A DNA stretch of 64,000 bases, taken from Pyrrhosoma nymphula. Its lineage: Eukaryota > Arthropoda > Insecta > Odonata > Coenagrionidae. Of the stretch, positions 20,191 to 32,010 are shown piece by piece. The position numbers were made by a program, and so were the translations under genes. Each line of letters starts with the position of its first letter. Position 1 is the first letter of the stretch. The stretch covers positions 13,067,941-13,131,940 of the forward strand of contig OY754339.1 of assembly GCA_963573305.1 (NCBI GenBank), read 5' to 3'. The notes beneath the pieces are model-generated. The model searched no databases. It was not told where the DNA came from and saw nothing but the letters and a program-made list of their open reading frames with translations.

Positions 20191-23100
20191 ATGGCTTTTA
20201 TATTACAGTGGAACTGTAATGGTTTTAATAAGCATAAGGAAGAGCTAGCCATTTTAATACGGGATCTTAACCCATCTTGCATATGCCTGCAAGAAACTCA
20301 TTTTAAAACTACCGACAACGGTCTTTTAAAAGGTTTTAAAGTTTTTAGATTTGACGATACCAGTGGCCAACGTGCCCAGGGTGGAGTGGCAGTTGCTGTA
20401 CGGGAGGCCCTTTACACCTCCCGTGTACAGCTTAATACGCCCTTTCAGGCGGTAGCGGTGACCGTGTGCGCCCCCAATGCAGTAACGTTGTGTAACGTTT
20501 ACCTGCCGGAGGGTGCACCGGTTACGCGTTTTAACCTCGAATCCCTTGTTCGTCAGTTGCCTCGACCTTTTATTATATTGGGTGATTTTAATGCCCACGA
20601 CCCTCTTTGGGGGAGTATGAGGGGTCAGAGCAACCGAAGGGGTCGCATTTTATCGAGTTTTATTAATGATTTTAACCTGTTTTTATTGAACAATGGGGAG
20701 AAAACCCGTTTCAACTGTCACACTGGTGACTATTCCACGATTGATTTGTGCATATCAACGAGCAGTCTCATGACCAAAATGAAACTTTCAGTTCACGACG
20801 ACTTATGTGGGAGTGATCATTTTCCCCTTTTTGTTTTTAAAGAAAGCGGTTCCAACGCTGATTTTATTCCTCAAGGCAATTGGATTGCCCGTAAAGCCGA
20901 TTGGTCAAGCTTTAGAGAGAATTTTAAGTACAAATTTGACGATAACACTGATGGTGTAAGCAATGTAGAACGGCTGACAGCATGCATTCTCCAGGCGGCT
21001 AGAAGCAGCATCCCTCGCTCACGAGGAACCACACCCCGAGCAGCAGTTCCTTGGTGGAATTATGAATGCGCTAAGGCCATCCAACTACGGATAAAAGCGC
21101 TGCAAATATTTAATAAGTATCCAACGGAAAGAAATCTTTCATCTTTTCGCCGTCTTCGGGCCAAAGCTCGGCAGATAATAAAGAGAGCGAAGAAGGACTC
21201 CTGGATGGTATACATCTCGACCATCAATCACAGGACTCCTATATATCAGGTATGGCGTAAAGTACGTTGCATCTCCGGAAATCGTCATGATTATGGCCTA
21301 TGTAGCCTTAATATAGACGGAAGAACTATATCGAGACCCTCCGAAATATGCGAAATATTTGGCAGGCTACTGGCAGACACATGCAGTGACATCAATTATG
21401 ACGCTAGTTTTCTTAGCATTAAAAAGCGAGCTGAGTCAATGGCGCTATCCTTTAAAGAGAGCGGCGTAATGCAAGAATGCAATGTCCCTTTCCAATTGTG
21501 GGAGTTAACTTCCGCTATTGCGGAGTCCCGGAACAGCTCCCCTGGATCCGATGAAGTCATCAATGCCTTTTTTCGGAATCTTCCTGAATCGGCATTGGTG
21601 GAGGTTCTGAACTCTTTCAACCAAATTTGGACTGAGGGTACTTTCCCGCAATCGTGGCGGGATTCCTTGAGTGTCCCGATTCCCAAGCAAGGGAAGGAAA
21701 AGAGTGATCCCAATAATTATAGACCAATTTCTCTAACCAGTTGCGTATGCAAACTCATGGAAAGAATGGTCAATCGCCGCCTTATTTGGTGGCTTGAGTC
21801 ACGAGACCTACTATCAGTCGCTCAGTGTGGTTTCTGCCGCGGAAGATCAACCACTGACCATTTAGTAAGAGCGGAAAATTTTATTCAGGAAGCTTTTCTC
21901 CTTAGGCAACACGTCGTTGCCGTTTTCTTTGACATGGAGAAAGCTTACGACAGGGTCTGGCGCCATAAAATACTGACAACACTGCATACATGGGGTCTTG
22001 GGGGCAACTTGCCTATTTTTATCCGTAACTTCTTACTCTGTCGGAGCTTTAGGGTAAGAGTTGGTAAATTCCTATCTCGTGCTCATCCTCAGGCTAACTG
22101 AGTTCCGCAGGGCTCCGTATTAAGCGTGACGTTGTTCGCAGTGGCGATCAATAGTGTTATGGAGTGCATCAGAGCCCCTGTATTAGGTTGCCTTTACGTG
22201 GATTATCTGGCAATTTTTTGCCGATCGTCGAAACTTGTAAGTGCAGCCAGATTGATTCAGCTTACTGTTAACAAGCTGTCACAATGGTCTCGCGAAAATG
22301 GCTTTAGGTTTTCCAGCGACAAAACAAAATGCGTTCATTTTCATAGGCTGAGGGGATATCAGGACCCACCCACGCTGCGTTTGAATGGAAGGATACTTCC
22401 GTATGTGGACTCAGTTCGTTTCCTAGGGATGACGCTTGACCATCGGCTAAGTTGGCGACAACACGTATATTCATTGAGGGACAAGTGTTTGAAAACTTTA
22501 AATATTTTAAAGTATCTAAGCAACTCGACGTGGGGTGCAGACCGCACCACATTGCTTTTATTATATCGGTCACTCGTCCGTAGCCGACTTGACTACGGAT
22601 CAATTATCTATGCGTCAGGGCGGGAGTCTTATTTGAGACCGCTAACGGCGGTGCATAACTCCGGGCTGAGGCTGGCAACGGGCGCTTTCAGAACATCTCC
22701 GATTCTGAGCCTTTATTCTGATGCCGGCGAACCACCTTTGGTGATTCGTCGTGAAAATTTGACGTACAACTATGTTGCTAAGATTTTTACGATGAAAACC
22801 CACCCGTGTTTTATGTAATTTTTAACCCTCGGTTTTTAGCCGCTTTTAACCTGAGAAGGAAAGCTACACTACCAGTTAGTGTACGTTTTAGTAATTTTAT
22901 GGCAGAGAATGATTTTATACTCCCTGACGTGTACCCGGCTGGGTACCTTAAACACCCTCCATGGTTAACCCCGAAGCCAAATTTTATAAACAGACTTTTA
23001 CTTTGCAGTAAATCATCCACCACTTCCGCTGAGTACCAGTGTCTGTATCGGGAAGTTCTAGGAGAAATTCCCGACTTCACCCCTGTCTTCACAGATGGGT

Positions 23101-23867
23101 CGAAGTCGGAAAACCATTGCGGATGTGCTGTGGTTTCTGCACACCACGGAGTAATTATTGCCAAACTGGATTCCTCGTGTTCTGTCTTTACAGCAGAATT
23201 ATATGCTATTAAAATGGCCCTTCACGAAATTAAATGCAGCTATGGTGCATTCCTGATATGCTCTGACTCCTCCGGTGCACTCCAAGCTATCTCTCGTTTC
23301 TCCCCAAGCAATTCTCTTGTCCAGGAAATACAAGCTTCTCTATTTTTCCTTAATACCAAAGGAATTAGAGTATCGTTTTTGTGGGTTCCTGGCCATGTCG
23401 GCATAAAGGGGAACGAAGAGGCCGACGCTGCCGCAAGAAATGCTTTGAAGAAAGCAGATATTGTATCTCCATTGGTGACCGTGGATGATCTCAGGGCTAC
23501 GTTGCGAAACGTAGCGCTAAAGAAGTGGAAGGACATCTGGGCAGAATTATTAAATAATAAACTCCGGGCTGTAAAATCAACGACTTCAGCGTGGACTTCT
23601 TCTATTAGAAATAATCGGAGGGAAGAGGTGGCCATCACCCGCTTGAGGATAGGACATAGTGCTCTGACCCACTCGTATCTCTTTACTGACGAGAAAATCC
23701 CACCGAAGTGTGATGAATGCGACTCTCCCCTCAGTGTGCTTCACATTCTAACGGAATGTGTAAAGTACCGAGATGCCCGCGAGAAATTAGGAATACGAGG
23801 TAACTTGGAAAATGTTCTTCGTGACAGCTCATCTAGTGTCAGTACTTTAATGGAATTTTTACGGTAA
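20191..23867 (+). pseudogene. I-clade ORF2 (EN-RT-RNase H), copy B
   Basis: Starts MAFILQWNCNGF. Endonuclease motifs CLQETHF, LGDFNAHD and GSDHFP are intact in the first 230 residues; RT begins around residue 500 (NNYRPISLTS, FDMEKAYDRVW). A TGA at 22,099-22,101 replaces the Gly of the expected NGVPQGS motif, and the active site reads YVDYLA where the other copies have FVDDLA, so one catalytic Asp is Tyr. A one-base shift near 22,810 precedes the thumb end and RNase H (FTDGSK, AELYAIKMAL, WVPGHVGIKGNEEAD) and a Cys/His tail to 23,867. The element is dead at several independent sites. Confidence 0.9.
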
Positions 23868-23996
23868 ACCAATCTATTGATGAAACTCTAAATGTTTGAA
23901 ATAAGAATTCATTTCTATGTATAGCGGTAAACGGAAAATACCTTATAGCTTCATATCGTTTATTTTATGAAACGCTTGAAAAATATGATCGTGCGT

Positions 23997-24027
23997 GGTG
24001 CGACATGACCGTAGCTGTCGACGCACC
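23997..24027 (+). other. 3' UTR hairpin of I-clade copy B
   Basis: GGTGCG pairs with CGCACC around TGACCGTAGC. A matching hairpin occurs at 54,856-54,885 with compensating loss at one pair. It lies 20-50 bp from the 3' end, where element RT would recognise its template. Confidence 0.6.
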
Positions 24028-24049
24028 CTATAAACTAAAACCTACCTAC

Positions 24050-24062
24050 CTTGACCACGGCC
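24050..24062 (+). repeat. 13-bp target-site duplication, right (copy B)
   Basis: CTTGACCACGGCC, second copy; downstream the interrupted gag frame resumes in phase. Confidence 0.92.
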
Positions 24063-25218
24063 GAGGACAGCCGTGCTAGATCTAATGGGGTATCTGGGAT
24101 TGCACTTGAAAATTCTGGTGTTTCGGCGGAATCCACACACAATGTGGTTCCCCGAGGCCAGGTGAACGAGCAGAACACAACCCATGTCGCACCACCAGTC
24201 CCAATGCAACCAGTTCTGCCGCTGTCCGAAGGTCTGGTCATAGTGAAGCAGCTGATCGCTGATTTTCCACCATTCGAGGTTTCCAATACAAAATTGGTAT
24301 AATTTCATGTTGAAACTGACAGGAATTGTCTCTCTTTCGCTGCTGCCAGCCAAGCTGCCAGCTAGTTCTCATCAGTTTTGGCTCTCTATGTTAAATCAGA
24401 ATCTTTCGTGGGCCGAAATTACCAAACGAATTTGGGGAAGAATTGTAAGTGATCGAGAGTTTGACCGTCTGGTTGCCACTGAAGTAAAGAGAGTTCAGTT
24501 CCCCCGTGAAACTCCTAATGATTTCGTATGTTCTGTTCGTAACGCGATTCAAGTGTTGGCGTTGGAGTTCACAGAGTGTCAAACCGTTCGTTTAATTATT
24601 CAAGGGTTAAATCCTCTCACTAAATCCGCTATAATGTTTGCTCGCCAGCCCACTACCTTTGATGAGCTAGACTCTGTCACAACTCAGGCGTCAAAGCAAT
24701 TAATGGATTGTGCCGAGTACGCCAACACATTTCATAGTATTTCTCCTAATGTCTCCTCAGTTGTCGCAAGGCAAATAATTTGTTCGTATTGTCGTAAAAT
24801 TGGGCATCATGCAATGGAATGTCGGAAGAAAGCCCGTGAAACACGCCAACCAGCTGTGAGTTTGATGAGCGTACGTAAAAATTGTAACAGTAATTTGCCC
24901 CTTCTTCCAATAAAACTCCAGTCTGTTTCTTGCAATTCCCTCATTGATACGGGTTGTTCCGTTTCTATTTACGACGAAAAGTTCTTCAAGGCTCTCAAAA
25001 TTCGCGGTGGCAAATCTAAAAGTCTTCCAATTCTATCGAACTATTAACAGTTTCTGTTCAACCGTTTCAATTAAAGATGTCGATCCAACTTAAGGTTCAA
25101 ATCGACAAATTTTCGTGGCAGCATACATTTTATGTAGCCAATTTTCCATTTGTTCGCAAACGTAATGAGAGGCAGACGGTTCCACTACGTGTAATACATC
25201 TGAGTATTAAACTATAAT

Positions 25219-25967
25219 AAACGACGCCGTGTTTTTTGTAGCAACAGAGGCATTATTAACATTATTATTCGCTGAACGTAACTATTCTTCCACGTTTAAT
25301 TCCTTTATGTGTATCGTTTACTACATAAGTGTTCTCTCGTATGCAGTTCCCCTATGAGAGCTACTTTGAGAATAGACATTGAAGAGTATACTTGTAAATA
25401 TGCATTGAATTTATCGATTACCCCCCGAAGCAATCTATCATGGGGCCCTTGGGACTCTGGGCCCTTCTTATACAAATTTTCTTTCTACGTGCTATCATGG
25501 GCCGGCAGGAAAACTTAATGCCAGATGCATGAATATCCTTTGAAATTCAAATCTCTGGTTGTCAAGGAAATATGCTATTGTTGAATAAAGAGAAAAATGT
25601 CAGATTTTTCAGCAAAAAACCTGATATTCAGACAATTACGAAGCGTAAAAGAAAATCGATTGAAAGAATTAGAAACTTCATTTATTCAGCCATCCGTTAA
25701 AAAAAATCCGAGCCCTCAATCTTGAGTGTAAGTACTTTTAAAAAACAAAAAATGAAACCACTGCTCCGAACCCAATGCTTATCATGGACCACCAGGAGGG
25801 GGCTTTGGGGGCCCTGAGGGATTTTTAATATAGCCCATGTTCAACCCATATACATTTTATCTCTGCATGCAAAATTTCAGCTCAATCGGTTCAGCAGTTT
25901 TTACGTGATTGAGCAACAGACAGACAGACACCATTCAATTTTTATATATTAGTATGATGATTGGCAA
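25219..25967. other. unassigned DNA with transposon-3'-end-like motif
   Basis: No coding signal. From about 25,870 it reads AATTTCAGCTCAATCGGTTC, then a CAGACAGACAGACA tract, a combination I associate with 3' ends of widespread arthropod repeats; I cannot name the family. The P element inserted right after it. Confidence 0.4.
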
Positions 25968-25975
25968 GTCTTAAC
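25968..25975 (+). repeat. 8-bp target-site duplication, left (P element)
   Basis: GTCTTAAC, identical to 29,296-29,303. Eight bases is the hallmark of P-superfamily insertion. Confidence 0.9.
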
Positions 25976-28900
25976 CAGAGTCCTCTGGATTGCCGATAAT
26001 ACAGTATATAGTTGAGTCGTCGCATTCCGCCATTTTTGTTCTTGACACATCTTGTTTACTCTGTGAAAGTGAAGGTGGTAGGCAATCGCTCTGCACAATT
26101 TTCTTTTATTTGCAGAATAAATAAACCATAATGGTTTGTTGTTCTGTCCTAATTGCTCTAATATCACTAAGAATGGGTTTATAAATTTTAGTTTCCCTCG
26201 AAATACCGAGAGAAGAGCGAAATGGATTCAAATGTGCCGAAGGGACAAGTGGCAACCAACAATGTCTTCCCGTCTATGCGAGGTAAGTTTTTTTTTGACA
26301 TCATAGTTCCTCAAATACAATTACCATAAATTTTTAATTATATTGATCTATGTATTTTTATTATTTGGTTTGAAATGTGCAAAAGTAGTTATTTTACTAA
26401 TATGTATACCGGTGCAGATAATCCAACGAGGTACCTATCTGGAGACCAGTGTTTAAAATTCTGCTGTGTTTTCTATTGATTGCTGTGATAATTGACTTAG
26501 TTTTATACCACACACCAGAAAGCGTAACTATCATTTTGTAATAGGTACATATTTGGTTGTGTGAATGCCGCTAGTTTTGTTTTCAATAGAAAGATTTGTT
26601 TGTGTTAATGCCGATATAAAGTAATCTTACGGCCGGAATTTTGTCATTTAGAACAAATGAAGGCAATTCCATTTTTACCTAGAATCTACATCTGCATCTC
26701 CGAGTACGTATTAATAAAGGAATCTCTGCTTCTCATTGCTTTATATGTGTGAAGTCCAATAGAAGAATGACTACCATTTTTCGCAGTAGTATGAATGTTA
26801 AACTTTAGAATGCGATTAAAATCGCGACGAGTCACTTTTGCGACTAACTTTTTCTTGATTCGTTCCGTATTTTTTGTTTTTGGAGAAGCTATGGAGTTAG
26901 AGTTGGGAAATACTCAGAAGTGAGCTATGTCCCTCACCCTGCCAGACTTAATGAAAGGCATTTTTTTCCTGATGTGCCACACCTGCTTAAGAATTTGCGA
27001 AATGCACCATTGGCCCATGATTTTCTGTTGCCAGAAGCTGTAGTAAAAGAATATGGGTTGCCTAGCAACATTTTTAGTGCAAGCCATCTACGTACCCTTC
27101 ATAATATCCAGCAGAAGGAGTTGAAACTGGCACCAAGTATCAATGACAGGACTCTAAACCCAGAGCAGTTTCATATGATGAAGGTCAATTTGGCACTTAA
27201 TGTTTTCAGTCTTGAAACTGTCTCTGCTCTGAAGACTTTGGTGAACCTGGGACTTATGCCTCGCACTGCTGAAACAACAGTGTGGTTTCTCAACCAGGTT
27301 TTAATTTGGTTCAACCTGATGAATGTCAGACGGTTGAAGGGAGCAATTACCAATGATAATAAGGAGGGCAAAAAGTCTGAACTGTTAAAATTTAAATGTT
27401 TAATTGAGGTTATCAAAATAGGCACAGGATATTGGAAGCCGGTGCGCAAACTGGCATTAAATTGAGTATCCTGAACATGTTGGATGTAATGGAATACCTC
27501 TTCAAAAGAGGATATAAATCCATAATCAACTCACGGTTTAACCAGGATGCTCTGGAAAGCCTTTTCCCCACCATAAGAAGACATGGCAATATTAACCCCA
27601 GTGCGATACAAGCATAGAGGACTCTTAAACTTGTAGTTGTGACACAGCTTATCTCGGACCGAAGTGGTGCAGAAAATTACATGGATGACGAGTCTCATCA
27701 TATGGTGAACTTTTGCTAAATCTAAAGCTCATGTGCTTTATGGTGAGGACGAATTAGGGTCGTTAGATACTGTCAGCTGCAATTCTTTAAATTACTTATT
27801 AGGTTCAGCTATTTCAGGAGTGGTCAAAAGAAACATAGTGTGTTTAGACTGTAAATATCTGATAATTGGTGAAAACAACACACGTGGTGAGGAGAACAAT
27901 TAATAAATGCAAGGCAGTTTGTAAAAACGTCGGGGGCGTTGTTTACACCAAGCACAATAGTGTACAACCTAGTGACGAGCGTTTGATATATCACTCAGAT
28001 ACTGTTCATTGAAATTGTTGAATAATTCCTTTTTCAGTGTAATAAAGTTCAACAATTTATACATATTTTTAATTACAGGTTCAGATATTCCAGTGGCCAA
28101 CGCCATTGAAGGTACAGGAACATAGTACCATTGAGAACAATGCAAGATGTTTGGCAGCTTTCATCAGCTATTCATCATTATCTCTTACTAACTTGAATCT
28201 ATTTTAATGGAAATGCCACATCATGTGTACTTAAGATTTATTTTTTCATTTGCTTATTTAGCATCGATGATATAAATATTCTTAGTTTCAATGGAATTGT
28301 TAAATCATTCTGGAAACCTGAAAATGTAACATTTGAGCTGTGTGTACATTATATATTTTGGAAAAATGCGATTTTTTAAATTTTTAATATTTCCTTCAAT
28401 GATTTGATTTAATGCAGCTCTCATGTAATGTTCATAAAGTGCATAGTAGCCTGTGGTTTCCTCTGTTAAACGGCCTTTTTAAAGTTGGCTCCGAACCCTG
28501 TTGTTCCTACAGTAAGCATACTGTATGGTTCATTTTTATTACAGCACAAATGATGTTTACATTTGTTCAGTACTTTTTAACATGCTGGTAGTTAATGTGC
28601 ATACGTTACTTATTCGTTTTACTCAACCCCGAAGTGAAAGTTGACATTGATTGTGCTCTAAATTCTCTTGTCAATTGCTATCCTTGTCTTATTTTGGGGA
28701 AGGATAATATTTCTGAGTTGTAAGCACTTAAAAATGACCAGACTCGTCCTCAAGTTCCTCGGATTATTTACATTGCACTGTCTTCATGGAAGTTTACTCG
28801 GAAATTATATACGAAATCTCTTTCGACCTTGTCTCTCAGCTGATATTTAACTTTCCTAATGCTGTATTTATTCATTTAAAGAATAAGCATCGCTAAAATA

Positions 28901-29295
28901 GCCATGAGAGTAATAATAGTATTTTAGAAAATGATTTAACCTGTTGAACACTAAAATATAGTCTAGTTTCATATCCGGAAAAAAGTCCCGTGAAAAGAAT
29001 CAAAACTTGGCTGATGTGCGTTTAATTTGTAATTTTCACGATTTCCAATTTATGAATTATAGGTAAAATGTTCCTTCTAGGTCCAGACTGAATTGATTAT
29101 AATTTATGATCGCCCTAAATGCGACGGGAATCGCGTAGTTATGAAAAAATTAAGTTAATCTCACTTTCCCCCATAACACTTTATAGAAACGTTGGAACAA
29201 AGATGGCGGAAGTCTCAATTCCCATAGTAGAAATGTATGCGACGACTCAACCCTATGAGGGAGTAGTGTAGAGAACTGCCATCCAGAGGACTCTG
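25976..29295 (+). mobile_element. P-element superfamily transposon
   Basis: 3,320 bp bounded by GTCTTAAC repeats. The ends are inverted: CAGAGTCCTCTGGAT is perfect over 15 bp, followed by weaker pairing. A second inverted pair, GTTGAGTCGTCGCAT, lies inside (near 26,012 on the left and 29,240 on the right), matching the subterminal inverted repeats known in P elements. The interior encodes a THAP domain and transposase pieces in the right order. Stops and frameshifts make it non-autonomous. Confidence 0.92.
26131..28060 (+). pseudogene. P-type (THAP9-like) transposase, degenerate
   Basis: The first exon, 26,131-26,282, encodes a THAP zinc-finger DNA-binding domain: the Cys-rich start, a one-base shift, then FPRNTERRAKWIQMCRRD, W, PT and SSRLCE, ending at a clean donor GAG|GTAAGT. 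About 620 bp later the catalytic region resumes (26,920-27,465) with FPDVPHLLKNLRN, LAPSINDRTLNPEQFHMMKV and a GTP-binding-region-like stretch; 27,430-27,616 gives KLSILNMLDVMEYLFKRGY and SRFNQDALESLF; fragments with SLNYLLGSAISG and CLDCK, then VKTSGALFTPS, extend to about 28,060. The exons between THAP and FPDVPH, which hold the first catalytic Asp, are not seen. Cut-and-paste transposase, dead here. Confidence 0.88.
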
Positions 29296-29303
29296 GTCTT
29301 AAC
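29296..29303 (+). repeat. 8-bp target-site duplication, right (P element)
   Basis: GTCTTAAC, second copy. Confidence 0.9.
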
Positions 29304-29982
29304 GCCCGAGGAATGCGGTGCCTCTATCATTTGTGCCATTGTTGACAATTGCATTAAAGTTGTTGGTACTCCACCGGAGGTCCTCTTTAACTTATTGTAG
29401 TAGGCTTACATCTAATCGTTCATTTATAATGTAATTCTTTAATATGCGAATTTTTAAGACACTCAAAATTCCCGCAATGTTGATCGTTCCTATGCGCATA
29501 TTATTTTTTTTTAATATTTAAATACCATGACCAATTACCGCGCATCAGCTCACATCCTTTTAACGGTGTCTTCTTCTGATGTCACCTTGGATTCCAGGCT
29601 GCTTCGTCGAGAACCTCTCCGCATACCATACCGTATTCGATCTCGGTTGGTGCTCCCTTCCGCCCTCCGTGGAAGATGGTGTCATCGCCCGATGCATGGA
29701 TTGCTGTCCATTGGTTCTGCGGGGTCATTACCAGGGAACATCCGGGCAGCTGGTCGTGGTAGCCCTCCCATCTTCAGGCAGGCTTACTATTTACGGGGGG
29801 GGGATGAACGGGACCGGTCCCCCACCAGAACAAAAAATTAAATTTGTACAACGTACAGAAATATTTATAGTCCATAATTACGTTGAAAAGAAGAAATATT
29901 CAAAGTCATAATACCAACAGAATACTGTAGGTTCAAACGCACCATTCTGAGTACACGTCTCGAATAATATTCGTTTTCAATG
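29304..29982. other. unassigned DNA
   Basis: A short open stretch reads through the empty target site of the P element (TPEECGASIICAIVDNC) to a stop at 29,400; I do not recognise it. From 29,527 there are overlapping frames of about 100 codons without recognisable motifs. An 8-9 G run is at about 29,797. Confidence 0.35.
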
Positions 29983-30598
29983 TTAACCCTTAAGCTGCGG
30001 GAAACGTACATGTACGAGTGTACCGGGAACTGCGGAGAGAACGTTCTTGTACGTTTGACCCTTTCTGTCTACCTGCTCCCTCAGTCCTTTCATATTTTTA
30101 TGACCCGAACTCTTTCTTTCCAGCGGTGGACATCTGGGAATCCACCCTTTTTACCCAAACCACTCCCTTCCCACGCTCTTTAGGGATCGCATACCACCGA
30201 AATGATGTGCGACCCTTTCTTCCGAATGTTCGCTCAAGAGGCTACGGTTGTCTCAAAAGTTAGTTGTCTTATGATCACGCCCGGCTCAATTAGCAACGTA
30301 TTTTTTTTTGTTTGGTATCAAATTAAACAGAAAGGTGCTAGAAAATATATTAACATATTTGTTTTCAACAATTACGCCTATAAACAAATTTTCAAAATTA
30401 GTTCCAAGTTCCACTAATCCCTCGACAAGTTCCGGTGCCCATTCCCTGGGATCCCGAGAAAAGGGTCGGGAGGGGATTACATGGGTCATATAACTGCCCA
30501 CCTCGGCCCGTGGGAAGGAGTGACAGGCTCCGTCCGAATAGACATTTGCCGCACAGGGTGGACGAACTGCGCTCTAGCTGCCGCAGCTTAGGGGTTAA
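29983..30598. mobile_element. piggyBac-type MITE with TTAA duplications
   Basis: TTAA at 29,983-29,986 and 30,595-30,598 flank a 608-bp element. The ends are inverted: CCCTTAAGCTGCGG on the left, CCCCTAAGCTGCGG on the right read inward (13 of 14). TTAA target sites with CCC ends are diagnostic of the piggyBac superfamily. The interior has no transposase frame, so it is a non-autonomous MITE. Confidence 0.85.
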
Positions 30599-31239
30599 TA
30601 CAGTTGAGATGACGAACCTATAACCCAACTCCTCTTCGCAACTACATTCGACTTTTCCGGTACCGCGGTCCGCGCCGGGCGCGGGCGGTGCGCTATCTGC
30701 TGTATTGTAGTTTTATCATTCGACGGGCCGAGAGTTTAGTTACTTGCTAACTTGTTTCAGTACAATGGAAGAGAAACGTAAAACACCTTACCCATCCCAC
30801 TTCCCTTCTCTCCCCCAATGAAACAGAAACCTAACCTTGGGGCCTTAAAAATGTTGGGAGCTTAAAAGCGTCGCCTCAAAAAGTGCCCTATTCTCACCCG
30901 TATTTATCCTACCCACTGACCGAAATTTATTTAAAATAAACGTTTTCTGTTTTCGTGCAATTAAACACATATTTTTCAGTTGAATGCTGATGAAAGATAA
31001 AATTTGTCAAAAAAAGCGTGGAAACCTGATAAAAATTTGCAATTCCCCTCCACTGAGCTCGGAAAACGCAAATTGAAGTTCCAGTATAGTTGGCTCAAAA
31101 ACAGATTGGCTTGTTTACTCTAACAACTAACGCAAATTTGATGCACTTTACCATTTACAAATGTGATTTTCTCATTGCCTTATTTATAGTAAAAAAAGTA
31201 TTTTCGTACACCTTGCCTCTTAACTAAATACTTAAGAGA
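30599..31239. other. unassigned DNA
   Basis: Contains a short GC-rich patch near 30,660-30,700 (CGCGCCGGGCGCGGGCGG) in otherwise AT-rich DNA. No gene or repeat recognised. Confidence 0.4.
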
Positions 31240-32010
31240 GTGAGAAAATTGATTTGTCCAGTTGTGTGACCAACGCTGAAAATACTGTTAATGAATTTAA
31301 AAAAAGTCAGGGACAACGCTGCGGTAGAATTTTCAGGAATATTTAGAATCATTGATACTATATGTCTTAAGTAAGGTAACCCAATCAAAGTTCCTAGAAT
31401 TTTTAACCACCAAAGAGAACGGAAAAATTCACCTCACGACACTCCAGAAACATTTTAAAAGGGCTTCTTTCACTCCGTTCATAGATCATTTTATTACTCA
31501 ATTAAGTTAACAGTTCCTCTTTTACAAATAAATTCTACCTTCATTTGAGATTTTGCTGCATGGAAAAAAATAAAACTGCAATGATCAAGTTAAAACTTTG
31601 TACAATCAATATGTACATGCGATTGATGCCATAAACAGCTGCCAGTTAAATGGGGAGTTGAAAATTTGGCACCATGAAGACAGATTGAGAGAGAAGAATT
31701 GTTTAAGAAACAATAGAATTCCATAAGAGAACTTAATGCTATTGAAGCTTTGAGCTACTGTGATGAGATAATGTACCCTTCTGGGTACTAATTACTACAA
31801 ATAATGGCAACTTTACCAGTGATCTCTTGCATCGTTGAAAGATCCTTTTCCACTCTGAGATATTTGAATAATTATTTAAGAAACAGCTTGTGAAACCAGG
31901 TTAAATTGGTTATTTTTGCTCTATGTTCATAAAGATATTTTAGTTTCGCCTGAATGAAATGATGAAATTTCCTTGATGAAACTACGAAAAAATCAAGGCG
32001 AATTCAACTT
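31240..32010 (+). pseudogene. hAT-superfamily transposase relic
   Basis: Broken frames on the plus strand match the C-terminal half of DUF4371-type hAT transposases: RASFTPFIDHFITQLS then ILPSFEILLH near 31,460-31,560, and the dimerisation region LPVISCIVERSFSTLRYL with NYLRNSL near 31,810-31,890, followed by HKDILVSPE-like residues. Many stops. A hAT-like end CAGTGGCGTATCTAGG, read on the minus strand, lies at about 32,713 and may be its right terminus; the left terminus was not found. Confidence 0.65.

Larger units (their letters stand above)
18405..24049 (+). mobile_element. I-clade non-LTR retrotransposon, copy B (full length)
   Basis: 5,645 bp between two copies of CTTGACCACGGCC. It has a GC-rich 5' UTR (18,405-18,981), ORF1, ORF2 and a 170-bp 3' UTR with a hairpin. 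Its 5' end (CACCCCTGCGGGTAGGGGG) matches the 5' end of the copy starting at 41,596, which confirms both as full 5' ends. It inserted within the gag gene of an LTR retrotransposon, so it is younger than that element. ORFs are damaged (see entries). Confidence 0.93.
18353..25218 (+). pseudogene. LTR retrotransposon gag-protease, split by I-clade copy B
   Basis: The first exon-like part, 18,353-18,404, encodes MPGDSVDQYVRAYLTTA. Removing the inserted element and one target copy, the frame continues from 24,063 (EDSRARSNG) to a stop at 24,300-24,302. A shifted frame from 24,307 encodes a gag core, one CCHC knuckle (CSYCRKIGHHAMEC) and an aspartic protease start (LIDTGCSVSIY), then after another shift near 25,040 runs to about 25,218. 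Reverse transcriptase and integrase are missing, so the element is 3'-truncated. Gag packages element RNA and the protease would mature it. Lineage is probably Ty3/gypsy or similar, not proven. Confidence 0.75.

Noticed and set aside
29527..29911. Two overlapping frames of 104 and 110 codons
   Set aside because: No recognisable motif, no splice or promoter context; the two frames exclude each other.
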